Assembly (NCBI GenBank): GCA_020160755.1
Contig: JAIUPN010000016.1
Location: forward strand, 1 to 64,000
DNA from: Pseudomonadota bacterium
Lineage (GTDB): Bacteria > Pseudomonadota > Alphaproteobacteria > Sphingomonadales > Sphingomonadaceae
Direction: 5' to 3'
Length of the DNA stretch: 64,000 nt
Shown here: piece by piece, positions 7,536-14,819 of the stretch
Layout of the letters: every line of letters begins with the position of its first letter
Position numbering within the stretch: position 1 is the first letter of the stretch
The notes under the pieces: generated by a model
Database searches by the model: none
Told to the model about the DNA's origin: nothing
What the model saw: the letters and a program-made list of their open reading frames with translations, nothing else
Program-made: the position numbers and the translations under genes

Positions 7536-7724
7536 ATGATTTCCCAGAATCTCAAACCGACCGCACGGAACAGCCGCTTCTATCTGGCTCGCATGCAGGC
7601 GTGTCAGACGGAAGCGAACGAGGCGTCGCTTCCGAATGTACGGGACCGGGCCCTTCGTGCGGCCGTTGCATGGCGCGAGATGTATCAGAAGGCACTGCAG
7701 TTCGAGCAGCGGCAAAGCCAATGA
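7536..7724 (+). CDS. Small conserved-looking protein, 62 aa
   Basis: Mostly helical and basic (MISQNLKPTARNSRFYLARM...), with the central AAVAWREMYQKALQFEQRQ suggesting an amphipathic helix. It has no signal peptide or cysteine pair beyond one Cys. Codon use matches the neighbours and the frame lies between the PhnA-like gene and the methyltransferase-like gene on the same strand. Function unknown. Confidence 0.5.
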   Translation: MISQNLKPTARNSRFYLARMQACQTEANEASLPNVRDRALRAAVAWREMYQKALQFEQRQSQ

Positions 7725-7827
7725 TCCCGGCCGCGGTGATCATGACCCCGACGGGGTTTGTCTGGCGTTCGGAGGCGACCGGCAGCCTGGCCTTCGGGCA
7801 ATCGACACATCCTTGCGGGAAGTGCGC

Positions 7828-7947
7828 ATGACGATATTCCTGATCATTCTCGTCTCCGTCTTGCTTCTCGCCCTGTTTATCGGCGTCACCATTGCGGGCG
7901 GACGATCGCATGATCGGCAGAACGAGCGCCGCGACCATGACAGATAG
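7828..7947 (+). CDS. Single-pass membrane microprotein, 39 aa
   Basis: MTIFLIILVSVLLLALFIGV followed by a charged tail (RSHDRQNERRDHDR) gives one N-terminal transmembrane helix. The stop overlaps the ATG of the next gene by 11 nt, which suggests translational coupling. Ribosome-binding site GGGAAG lies upstream. It is too short for function assignment. Confidence 0.45.
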   Translation: MTIFLIILVSVLLLALFIGVTIAGGRSHDRQNERRDHDR

Positions 7948-8980
7948 GTCCGCGGAAGATTTCGAGGTCGAGATCGCTTGCGAACTCGAAACAGGGGCAG
8001 ATTGCCGGAGCATCGATCAAGCGGAAACCGAACTCGATCGCTTTCTCGATCATCTCGACGATATCGACCGCGAACAGCGCTATTTTGAACGATATGGGAC
8101 CGAACATCATCGCGCGTCTCCGATGGAGCCGGGCGAACTGGCCGCCCCGCTCGTCTTCGAGCTGGGCAATATACGGAGTCTCCTCGCAAACTGGGCTTTC
8201 GTGCAAAGCGCGATGAGTATCGAGGATCCGGACATGTTGATCCTCGACTATACGCGCCGGATGATGGGGTTCCTCCTGTTCCATCCCTCTCCGGGGACCA
8301 TCGAGATCATCGGGCTCGGCGGCGGATCGCTGGCAAAATACTGCCACCGATATCTTCCGGAGGCGTCGATCGTCGCGGTCGAGATCGACCCCGACGTCAT
8401 CGCGGTCCGGGAGCAATTCTTCATGCCGCCCGAGAGCGAGCGCTTCGAGATCGTCTGCGATGATGGCGCGGAATTCGTGAGGCGGGATACACGAAGCTGC
8501 GATGTCTTGCTTGTCGATGGCTTCGACAAGGACGGACAGCCTGCGCAGCTCTGTTCTTCAAGTTTCTATCGTGATTGCCATTCGCGGTTGAAGCCTGGCG
8601 GCATTCTCGTCGTTAACCTGTGCGATGATTACTGGAAGCACGGCTCTATCCTGGCTCGCATAAGAGAGCATTTCGAATGTACGATCGATCTTCCCATGAA
8701 GATAGGGATGAACCGGATCATCTTCGCATTCAGGGATGGGCGGCTCCCTTCGGATCCTGCCGCGCTATTGCAGACCGCCGGCGATCTCGATCGCATCCAT
8801 CCGATATCCTTTTTGCTTTTGGCGAACGAAATATCGGACGGCATCAAATCGCGCGATGAAAGGCTTGGCGACAGTTTCGATAGCGACTTTCAGGAAGCGC
8901 AGTCGCTGTCCATCGCCTCGCTTTGGCTCGCGACTGAAATTGAGCATCTGCCGACAATCGACCCCTATATTCTGATCTGA
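7937..8980 (+). CDS. Spermidine-synthase-like SAM-dependent enzyme
   Basis: 347 aa. A Rossmann methyltransferase/aminopropyltransferase core sits at about residues 110-250: IEIIGLGGGSLAKYCHRYLP (motif I), IVAVEIDPDVIAVREQFF (acidic ribose-binding loop), DVLLVDGFD, and LKPGGILVVNL. The layout is that of the spermidine synthase superfamily, but the polyamine-binding tetrad is not obvious, so the substrate is open. I chose the ATG at 7937. An upstream in-frame ATG at 7892 would overlap the microprotein more. The 3' end overlaps the convergent zinc-binding protein by 16 bp. Confidence 0.8.
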   Translation: MTDRSAEDFEVEIACELETGADCRSIDQAETELDRFLDHLDDIDREQRYFERYGTEHHRASPMEPGELAAPLVFELGNIRSLLANWAFVQSAMSIEDPDMLILDYTRRMMGFLLFHPSPGTIEIIGLGGGSLAKYCHRYLPEASIVAVEIDPDVIAVREQFFMPPESERFEIVCDDGAEFVRRDTRSCDVLLVDGFDKDGQPAQLCSSSFYRDCHSRLKPGGILVVNLCDDYWKHGSILARIREHFECTIDLPMKIGMNRIIFAFRDGRLPSDPAALLQTAGDLDRIHPISFLLLANEISDGIKSRDERLGDSFDSDFQEAQSLSIASLWLATEIEHLPTIDPYILI

Positions 8981-9189
8981 ATGGCCGTCTTGAGCACGCC
9001 GCATTGCCCGCATAAGGTCTTGGCGCGGTTATATTCCTCGCGCTGGCCGAGTTCGCGGGTTACGACATTGGCCTGGCTTCGAACCGACAGGTTCAGCCGA
9101 TCGGTGACGCAGTCGTCGCAGATGGGCGAGCCACCGAGGTTCCCTATCAATTGTTCGATCTGTCCGGCTATCGTCATTCGGCGTGGCAT
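8965..9189 (-). CDS. Small double-CXXC (zinc-binding) protein
   Basis: 74 aa with two CXXC knuckles, CDDC (24-27) and CGQC (60-63), and the linker VTDRLNLSVRSQANVVTRELGQREEYNRAK between them. The spacing suggests a treble-clef or zinc-ribbon module. It is antisense and convergent to the spermidine-synthase-like gene, sharing 16 bp of 3' ends. I do not recognise a named family. Function may be nucleic-acid or protein binding. Confidence 0.65.
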   Translation of the reverse strand: MPRRMTIAGQIEQLIGNLGGSPICDDCVTDRLNLSVRSQANVVTRELGQREEYNRAKTLCGQCGVLKTAIQIRI

Positions 9190-9354
9190 GGGTCCGTCAT
9201 AGTCGCGGAGACAGCACGAAGAAAGTGGCAGCCTATGGACGGCGGTGGTCGTTGCGTGGACCCACAGAAGTTGGCCAGCGGTTCCTCACGGGGTGGCGGA
9301 GAAACCTTGATCGGGCCGTCAGGGCTGCTTCTGTGCACTGTGTTCCAAAAGCCG

Positions 9355-9401
9355 CCTGGCCGCAAAGCGGTTCAAGAGCGGACGGTCCCTTTGCGGCCAG
9401 G
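9355..9401. terminator. 13-bp perfect inverted repeat in the 9190-9548 gap
   Basis: CCTGGCCGCAAAG (9355-9367) and CTTTGCGGCCAGG (9389-9401) are separated by a 21-nt loop and followed by CATTTTGT on the plus strand. It could be a weak terminator or an intergenic repeat. The rest of the 359-bp gap holds the two FNR-like boxes listed separately and no gene. Confidence 0.4.
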
Positions 9402-9419
9402 TCATTTTGTAGCGGGGCC

Positions 9420-9433
9420 TTGACCGGTGTCAG
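9420..9433 (+). promoter_or_regulatory. FNR/FixK-like box (distal) upstream of cytochrome b561
   Basis: TTGACCGGTGTCAG differs from a perfect TTGAC-N4-GTCAA palindrome at the last base only. It lies 116 bp upstream of the cytochrome b561 ATG and 56 bp upstream of the proximal box. Confidence 0.5.
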
Positions 9434-9488
9434 GTCAGGGGTTGGCCCAAACGGGGTAAAAAGCTTACCGCATAGCGATCCGCGCGGA

Positions 9489-9502
9489 TTGATGCAGATC
9501 AA
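9489..9502 (+). promoter_or_regulatory. FNR box upstream of cytochrome b561
   Basis: TTGATGCAGATCAA matches the canonical TTGAT-N4-ATCAA FNR/Anr consensus exactly. Its centre is 53.5 bp upstream of the start codon, which would place it near -41.5 of a start site close to 9537 (class II activation). An FNR-like regulator is encoded at 28371-29054. Confidence 0.75.
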
Positions 9503-9548
9503 TGTAGCGAGAATTCATACAGGGCAATGTGATCGCAGGAGCGCCGCC

Positions 9549-10094
9549 ATGACGATTGAGAAAAAATCCGATTCTTACAGTCGGCCATCGATAATCCTCC
9601 ACTGGCTTACGGTGCTGGTCATCGCTGCGGTCTACGCCGCTATCGAGCTACGGGAATTCTGGCCAAAAGGCAGTGTGTCCCGTGAAGCGCTCAAGAATTG
9701 GCACTTCATGCTTGGACTATCCGTCTTCGGACTCGTCTGGCTCAGGATCATGGCGCGGCTCATATGGCCGGCACCAGCGCCTTTGGAAGGGCCGGGCTGG
9801 CGGAAACTGATCGCAAACGCCACTCACTTTGCTCTATATCTTCTGATGATCGGAATGCCGATCGCCGGCTGGCTCATCCTCAGCGCTGAGGGCAAACCCA
9901 TTCCCTTCTTCGGTTTGGAGCTGCCGCCCTTGGCGGCCCCAAACCATGCACTGGCGGAAGAGGTCGAAGACCTCCACGGCCTAGGCGGCACAATCGGATA
10001 TTGGCTAATCGGTTTCCACGCAGCAGCAGCATTGTTTCGCCACTATGTTCTAAAAGACAGTCTTCTCTTTCGGATGCGCTATGCTCGGATTTGA
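9549..10094 (+). CDS. Cytochrome b561 family protein
   Basis: A four-helix, diheme inner-membrane electron carrier of 181 aa. Histidines expected as heme ligands lie in SIILHWLTVLV (helix 1), LKNWHFMLGL (helix 2), ANATHFALYLLM (helix 3) and LIGFHAAAALFRHYVLKD (helix 4). The ATG at 9549 sits just after the FNR box. Upstream in-frame codons back to 9183 have poor codon bias and were rejected. The likely role is quinone-linked electron transfer under low oxygen, inferred from the promoter. Confidence 0.9.
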   Translation: MTIEKKSDSYSRPSIILHWLTVLVIAAVYAAIELREFWPKGSVSREALKNWHFMLGLSVFGLVWLRIMARLIWPAPAPLEGPGWRKLIANATHFALYLLMIGMPIAGWLILSAEGKPIPFFGLELPPLAAPNHALAEEVEDLHGLGGTIGYWLIGFHAAAALFRHYVLKDSLLFRMRYARI

Positions 10095-10145
10095 ATGTCC
10101 GCGACCCGGTCGTTTCCTGCCATCCCATCTGGGTCAGCGGCGTAC

Positions 10146-10179
10146 GTCCGCTTTTTGCGATCCGTGCCAAAAAGCGGAC
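10146..10179. repeat. 12-bp perfect inverted repeat, GTCCGCT family
   Basis: GTCCGCTTTTTG (10146-10157) and CAAAAAGCGGAC (10168-10179) enclose a 10-nt loop. The same GTCCGCT arm start is seen at 2356-2393. It lies between cytochrome b561 and the DUF1275 pseudogene, and neither strand has a T-tract placed as in an intrinsic terminator. Confidence 0.55.
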
Positions 10180-10185
10180 TGACCG

Positions 10186-10577
10186 CAGCCGGTCAGCTCA
10201 GGGCGACAAGGTGGCGGTCAATCCTTGCCTTACGGGAACGAGGGCGAGAGCGAAGGCGGCGGCGAACCCGATCTTGCGTCGGGAGACCAAGCATGGCTGG
10301 CCGAGCCGAAAATGCCTCCGCCGACGAGGGCTAGCCAAAGCAGCAGGTATGGATTCCAGGCAGTCGGGCTACCGCCCAATGCCGCACCGCAAACCTATGG
10401 CCGAGTTTGGCCAAGGTGCCGGTCATGAAGGTGACGCTGATACGGACCTCTCCGTCGCGGTGGAAGATCGTGATCGAGGCGCCCGCCCGACCCGAGAAAC
10501 CCGATGGCATCGACAAATCCCGCCGGCCCGGCGAGGCAGAATGCCACTCTTCGAAAGCTTCTATCGTACCGGATCAT
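10186..10577 (-). pseudogene. Degraded YoaK/DUF1275 membrane protein gene
   Basis: Three minus-strand frames carry successive pieces of a DUF1275-like protein. The start (from 10577) reads MIRYDRSFRR then LAGPAGFVDAIGFLGSGG. A second frame (about 10450-10380) reads RISVTFMTGTLAKLGHRFA. A third (about 10355-10270) reads NPYLLLWLALVGGGIFGSASHAW, and a last shift gives KIGFAAAFALALVP. The order matches the family, with at least three frameshifts and an internal deletion (about 390 bp remain, against about 650-700 bp for an intact gene). I take this as an inactivated remnant. Confidence 0.6.
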
Positions 10578-10761
10578 GGAGTCTTCGATAGCATCGCCGT
10601 GCCGGCGATGTCTCTACGCCATTGTTCGGCGCGAGCGGCCATCACGCTTTCGGTCAGGGGCTGAGATCGAAAGCGGGAGCAAGAGTCCGCTTCTCTGACC
10701 GGAGCCTATAGGCCGACCCACATTTAGCCGACGTCCGTCGCCATCGGGCAGGCGTTACCCT

Positions 10762-10775
10762 TACGGATGTTTCCG
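10762..10775 (+). promoter_or_regulatory. TACGKA motif (FixJ-box-like) upstream of BON gene 1
   Basis: TACGGATGTTTCCG, 113 bp before the BON start codon, embedded in CCCTTACGG. It aligns with TACGGAAAGTTGCG upstream of the paralogous BON gene at 31041 and resembles the Sinorhizobium FixJ consensus TAMGTARTTTCCC. Confidence 0.4.
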
Positions 10776-10874
10776 AATTGGGGCGGTGCGCGAGGTAGGC
10801 GAAGATTTCCGAACCGAACCATCGGGTCCTGCCGGCCTTTGGCGGGTTGCGACCTTCGGACGAAGAGGAGACAG

Positions 10875-11537
10875 ATGATGTTGAAGAAGACAGACGGGCA
10901 GTTGCAGCGCGACGTGATGGACGAGCTCGAATGGGAGCCCAGCATCGATCATGCCGACATCGGCGTCGCCGTAACCGATGGCGTCGTCACTCTCTCGGGC
11001 TATGTGAAAACCTATCCCGAGAAGATTGCCGCCGAGAAGGCGACGCGGCGCGTTGCCGGCGTCCGGGCGATCGCCGAAGAGATCAAGGTTCATTTCGCAT
11101 CCGAGCCCAAGATGGCCGATCATGAAATCGCCAGGCGCCTGCTTGATATGATGGCCTGGACGGTGTCGATCCCGACCGACAGGGTTCAGGTCAAGGTCGA
11201 GCGGGGCTGGGTGACGCTCGGCGGCATGGTCGACTGGGACTATCAACGCAAGGAAGCCTTCCGGGCCGCCAGCCGCGTTACCGGCGTCGCGGGCGTGAGC
11301 AACCTGATCGAGGTCAAGCAGCACCCGGCGCCCGCCGACGTGAAGGAGCGGATCGTTTCGGCCTTCAAACGTCAGGCCGATCTCGACGCCGCCGCGGTGA
11401 CCGTGACCACCGAAGGGGGAATTGTGAAGCTCGGCGGCAAGGTCAGGGCATGGGCCGAGCGCGGGGTCGCCGAGAGGGCCGCATGGTCGGCGCCGGGGGT
11501 CACCCGGGTCGAGGATAATATCACGATCGTCCTTTGA
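10875..11537 (+). CDS. Triple-BON-domain protein (copy 1)
   Basis: 220 aa made of three consecutive BON domains, at about 10-75, 85-150 and 155-219. Each has the GxV..L.G.V pattern: VTDGVVTLSGYVKTYPEK, VERGWVTLGGMVDWDYQRK and TTEGGIVKLGGKVRAWAER. There is no signal peptide, so it is probably cytoplasmic, unlike OsmY. BON domains bind lipid or peptidoglycan-like ligands and accompany osmotic and stress responses. The start is set by GAGGAG about 8 nt before the ATG. It is highly similar to the gene at 31041-31700. Confidence 0.9.
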   Translation: MMLKKTDGQLQRDVMDELEWEPSIDHADIGVAVTDGVVTLSGYVKTYPEKIAAEKATRRVAGVRAIAEEIKVHFASEPKMADHEIARRLLDMMAWTVSIPTDRVQVKVERGWVTLGGMVDWDYQRKEAFRAASRVTGVAGVSNLIEVKQHPAPADVKERIVSAFKRQADLDAAAVTVTTEGGIVKLGGKVRAWAERGVAERAAWSAPGVTRVEDNITIVL

Positions 11538-11563
11538 GCGGAGCGATCCCGAAAATACGCTTT

Positions 11564-11595
11564 GCGGCCGCCCTCGAAGCCGGGCGGCCGCTTTT
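11564..11595. terminator. Bidirectional rho-independent terminator
   Basis: GCGGCCGCCC (11564-11573) and GGGCGGCCGC (11582-11591) enclose an 8-nt loop and are followed by TTTT. The minus strand has a weaker A/T flank. It separates the convergent BON and NUDIX genes. Confidence 0.85.
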
Positions 11596-11598
11596 GCG

Positions 11599-12066
11599 TC
11601 AGTGTCGAAGGGCCAGATAATCGGCGAGCCGGTCAAGGAACGGCTGCTGGCTTGGAAGCATCATGGCTTCTGCCTCCGCAACCGAGAACCATCGTGCCGC
11701 GTCGATTTCGGGAAACGATTGGTACAGGCCGCTGCGCGGTGGCCACTCGATCTCGAAGCGATTGCTCACGACCGCGGTAGCATCGAGATCCTGCTCGAGT
11801 GCGAAGCCTTCGACGATCTTTCCGCCAGCCTGCCGGAGCTGGCCCAGCGGAACAAGCGTAGCTTGCAGCGGTATGCCAAGCTCTTCCTGAGCTTCGCGCA
11901 AGGCGGCAGCCTCTGCGTTTTCACCCGCCGCAATTTCTCCCTTCGGTATCTGCCAGGCGGCGCGGTCGCGCCCACGCCAATAGGGTCCGCCGGGATGGAC
12001 GAGCAAGACTTCCGCGCTCCCGCCCTTCAGACGATAAAGCAGTATCCCGGCGCTTCGCGCCATCAT
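11599..12066 (-). CDS. NUDIX hydrolase
   Basis: 155 aa with a complete Nudix box, GEIAAGENAEAAALREAQEELGI (GX5EX7REUXEEXGU) at about residues 43-65. The surrounding AGILLYR and AWQIPKGE segments are those of MutT/Ap4A-type pyrophosphohydrolases that cleave a nucleoside diphosphate linked to a variable group. The exact substrate is unknown. The gene ends at the shared terminator and is monocistronic. Confidence 0.92.
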   Translation of the reverse strand: MMARSAGILLYRLKGGSAEVLLVHPGGPYWRGRDRAAWQIPKGEIAAGENAEAAALREAQEELGIPLQATLVPLGQLRQAGGKIVEGFALEQDLDATAVVSNRFEIEWPPRSGLYQSFPEIDAARWFSVAEAEAMMLPSQQPFLDRLADYLALRH

Positions 12067-12207
12067 TGGCAGCCGCAGCTGTTCGTCGGCATCGGTCGTG
12101 TCTCCCGATCATCGCAGCGAGCGGTTCGGCCCGCGAGGCTTCTGATTCCGCCGCGATGGTGCGGCTGAAATGTAACGCGCCTTCGCGGCCGGGCCACGTG
12201 CGGAATC

Positions 12208-12221
12208 TACGTATTTCGCGG
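12208..12221 (+). promoter_or_regulatory. TACGKA motif (FixJ-box-like) upstream of small genes
   Basis: TACGTATTTCGCGG, 65 bp before the ATG of the 57-aa gene. It is one of six related sites in the island and resembles TAMGTARTTTCCC. Confidence 0.4.
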
Positions 12222-12272
12222 TCTCACGCTTTCGCTCAATCTCTGACCACGCTTAAGGTGAAGGAGGCCAAT

Positions 12273-12446
12273 ATGGATATGCCCGATGTCGACAAGTCGC
12301 TTGCGAAACTCGGCGTGCCGCGCCGGATGCGCAAGAAGATCGGCCGCGTTTCGCGATCGCCCACGCTTCGCGCGGCGGCGGCGCTGGTCCCCATTCTTAC
12401 CGCTGGCCTCCTCGCGGCGCGCAGATTTGCACGCAAGGGGTCCTGA
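12273..12446 (+). CDS. Small basic protein with hydrophobic segment, 57 aa
   Basis: MDMPDVDKSLAKLGVPRRMRKK is followed by a moderately hydrophobic alanine-rich stretch (AAAALVPILTAGLLAARRF). A strong AAGGAGG lies 7 nt before the ATG. It is two base pairs from the next microprotein gene, so a small operon is likely. No family recognised; a membrane-associated peptide is likely. Confidence 0.6.
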   Translation: MDMPDVDKSLAKLGVPRRMRKKIGRVSRSPTLRAAAALVPILTAGLLAARRFARKGS

Positions 12447-12448
12447 AA

Positions 12449-12577
12449 GTGGCGCCATCGAACCCCGAGGATCCGATTGAGCGTGACCGCGAGCACGCGG
12501 CTTCGCTCGGACTGTGGCTCGTCTATTTCGCTTTCGTCATTCTGGGTTCGGTCTGGTTCTTTCTCTTCCGGCTCTGA
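12449..12577 (+). CDS. Membrane microprotein with GTG start, 42 aa
   Basis: The frame starting GTG GCG CCA at 12449 encodes a charged N-terminus (APSNPEDPIERDREHAASLG) and one transmembrane helix (LWLVYFAFVILGSVWFFLF), ending at 12577. It starts 2 nt after the stop of the 57-aa gene. Codon bias, the TM pattern and tight spacing support a real gene. Function unknown. Confidence 0.55.
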   Translation: MAPSNPEDPIERDREHAASLGLWLVYFAFVILGSVWFFLFRL

Positions 12578-12633
12578 CCGGCGCCGCCCACGCGGGTGCG
12601 GCAAATCCCAGAGCAGATGAGGCGACGGCCTGG

Positions 12634-12647
12634 TTGACCAAGGTCAA
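12634..12647 (+). promoter_or_regulatory. FNR/FixK box upstream of the flavin monooxygenase
   Basis: TTGACCAAGGTCAA is a perfect TTGAC-N4-GTCAA palindrome with its centre 66.5 bp upstream of the monooxygenase ATG. Confidence 0.65.
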
Positions 12648-12706
12648 TGACCTTTGCCGATGCGGTGTTCATGCCTTTCCAAAGATAGAAGTGAAGGGAG
12701 CTGTCG

Positions 12707-14260
12707 ATGGCGGAAACTAGTCGTCGAGGGGGCGCGAGCCAGCCCCGTCCAGTCCATGTCGACGTGTTGATCGTTGGTGCCGGCATCTCGGGCATCGGCT
12801 CGGCCTATCATCTCCAGCAGGGGTGCCCGGGGAAGAGTTACGCGATCCTCGAGGCGAAACCGACGTTCGGCGGGACATGGGACACGCACAGATATCCCGG
12901 CGTGCGATCGGACTCGGACCTCTACACCTTCGGCTATCGCTTCAAGCCCTGGGTCGGCGCGCCGATCGCCAGCGGCGCCGAAATCCTCAAATATATGGGC
13001 GAGGTGATCGAGGAGAACGAGATCGGGGTCCATATCCACTATGGTCATCGCATTACCGCCTGCCACTGGTCGAGCGCCGCCAATCACTGGACGATAGAGG
13101 CGGTGCGCGCGTCGGATGGCGCGCCGGTTACCTTCACGGCCGGCTTCCTGTGGATGTGCCAGGGCTATTATGATCATGAGAAGCCCTATATCCCCGATTG
13201 GCCGGGACTTTCGGATTATGAGGGGCAGTTCATCCATGCCCAGCTCTGGGATTCGGCGATCGATTATGCGGGCAAGCGCATACTCGTCATCGGGTCGGGT
13301 GCGACGGCTGCGACCATCGTGCCGGCCTTCGCCGAAAAGGCGGCGCATGTGACGATGCTCCAGCGTTCGCCGACCTATTTCTACTGCAGCGAGAACAGGA
13401 ACGAACTTGCCGATCGGCTTCGCGAGGTCGGAATCGACGAGCCCACGGTCCACCGCGTCGTGCGGGCACAGATCATGCACGACCAGGATCTGATGACACG
13501 GCGGTGCCAATCCGAGCCCGACGCGGTGTTCGAGGATCTGAAAGCGCTGATCCGGGGTTATTCGGGCGATCCCGACTTCAAATTCGAGCCGCATTTCAGG
13601 CCGAAATACCGCCCGTGGCAGCAGCGGCTCGCCTTCTGTCCCGAAGGCGACATCTTCAAGGCGGCGACCCAGGGAAAGCTGACGGTCGTCACCGATACGA
13701 TCGACCATTTTACTGCGACGGGTGTCCACACGGTCGGCGGCGAGGAGATCGAGGCCGACATCATCGTGGCCGCGACCGGATTCAATCTGTCGGTGATGGG
13801 CGGGATCCCGTTCGATATCGACGGCGCACCCGTCGATTGGGCGAAGACGATCACCTATCGCGGGATGATGATGACCGGCGTGCCCAACCTCGCCTGGGTC
13901 ATGGGCTATTTTCGCGCCAGCTGGACCCTCAGGGTCGACATGATGGGAGACTTTGTCTGCAACCTCCTCAACCATATGGACGACATCGGTGCGAGGAGGG
14001 TCGAGGTCGCGCTCAGGCCCGAGGATGAGGGCATGCAGATTCTGCCGTGGATCGAGGAGGATAATTTCAATCCGGGCTATCTGATGCGCGGGCTGGGCGC
14101 GATGCCGCGCCGCGGTGACAAACCCGAATGGCGCCACAATCAGGATTATTGGGCGGAGAAGGACGCCTTCCCGCGCATCGACCTGCGCGGAGCGGAGTTC
14201 GTCTATGACGGTGAGCGACCGGGGGTGTCCAAGCGGGCCACTACGGACGTTGCGGCCTGA
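12707..14260 (+). CDS. FAD-dependent Baeyer-Villiger-type monooxygenase
   Basis: 517 aa. The FAD-binding motif GAGISGIG lies at about residues 24-31 and the second (NADPH) Rossmann motif VIGSGATAA at about 197. The Baeyer-Villiger fingerprint FxGxxxHxxxWD appears as YEGQFIHAQLWD (Phe to Tyr) near 170. The sequence resembles EthA-type BVMOs that oxidise ketones or thioamides; the substrate is unknown. It is followed 73 bp later by the potassium channel gene. An FNR box suggests induction at low oxygen, odd for an O2-consuming enzyme unless it acts on re-aeration. Confidence 0.9.
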   Translation: MAETSRRGGASQPRPVHVDVLIVGAGISGIGSAYHLQQGCPGKSYAILEAKPTFGGTWDTHRYPGVRSDSDLYTFGYRFKPWVGAPIASGAEILKYMGEVIEENEIGVHIHYGHRITACHWSSAANHWTIEAVRASDGAPVTFTAGFLWMCQGYYDHEKPYIPDWPGLSDYEGQFIHAQLWDSAIDYAGKRILVIGSGATAATIVPAFAEKAAHVTMLQRSPTYFYCSENRNELADRLREVGIDEPTVHRVVRAQIMHDQDLMTRRCQSEPDAVFEDLKALIRGYSGDPDFKFEPHFRPKYRPWQQRLAFCPEGDIFKAATQGKLTVVTDTIDHFTATGVHTVGGEEIEADIIVAATGFNLSVMGGIPFDIDGAPVDWAKTITYRGMMMTGVPNLAWVMGYFRASWTLRVDMMGDFVCNLLNHMDDIGARRVEVALRPEDEGMQILPWIEEDNFNPGYLMRGLGAMPRRGDKPEWRHNQDYWAEKDAFPRIDLRGAEFVYDGERPGVSKRATTDVAA

Positions 14261-14333
14261 TGGCGTGGCCCCGCCGCAACATCGGCGAGGGGCATAGGCC
14301 TCCCATGATAGAGGCGGCCGCCCCGCGCAGTCC

Positions 14334-14789
14334 GTGACGCTCGCCCATCAGCTGGCTCTCGCCACGCTCGTCGTCGGCGTCACGGTCGTCGTGCATCTCG
14401 CCGGCCTGGCACTGTTGCTCGCCATTCTGCGCCGCTATCGGCGTGCTTCGCGGCGTTATCTCGTCATTCTTCTCAACGGCGGCGCGATCCTCGTCGCCGC
14501 CTTCGGGCTATTCGCGCTGCACTCGGCCGAAATCTGGATCTGGGCGGGAATCTACCAGCTCTTGGGCGCCTTCACAGACTTCGAGCATGCCCTCTATTTC
14601 TCGACCTCGACCTATGTCACCATAGGCTATGGCGATGTCGTCCTGCCCCCGGGGCTCCGCATCCTCGGCGCGATCGAGGGCGCGAGCGGTATCATCCTGA
14701 TCGGCTGGTCAACGGCCTTCTTTTTCTCGATCGTCGATCGCATGAAACTCCTCGAACGCAGTTTCGATACCGATCATGGTGGCGGGTGA
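14334..14789 (+). CDS. Two-TM potassium channel family protein
   Basis: 151 aa with a GTG start. It has hydrophobic segments at about residues 5-32, 43-63 and 107-130, and a pore loop with the K+ selectivity filter TIGYGD at 96-101. There is no RCK/TrkA_N domain, so gating control is not visible. It is convergent with the ATP-grasp gene. Its likely role is membrane potential or ion homeostasis within the stress island. Confidence 0.88.
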   Translation: MTLAHQLALATLVVGVTVVVHLAGLALLLAILRRYRRASRRYLVILLNGGAILVAAFGLFALHSAEIWIWAGIYQLLGAFTDFEHALYFSTSTYVTIGYGDVVLPPGLRILGAIEGASGIILIGWSTAFFFSIVDRMKLLERSFDTDHGGG

Positions 14790-14819
14790 TCTAGCGGTGA
14801 TGCTGACGCGGTGTGACTG

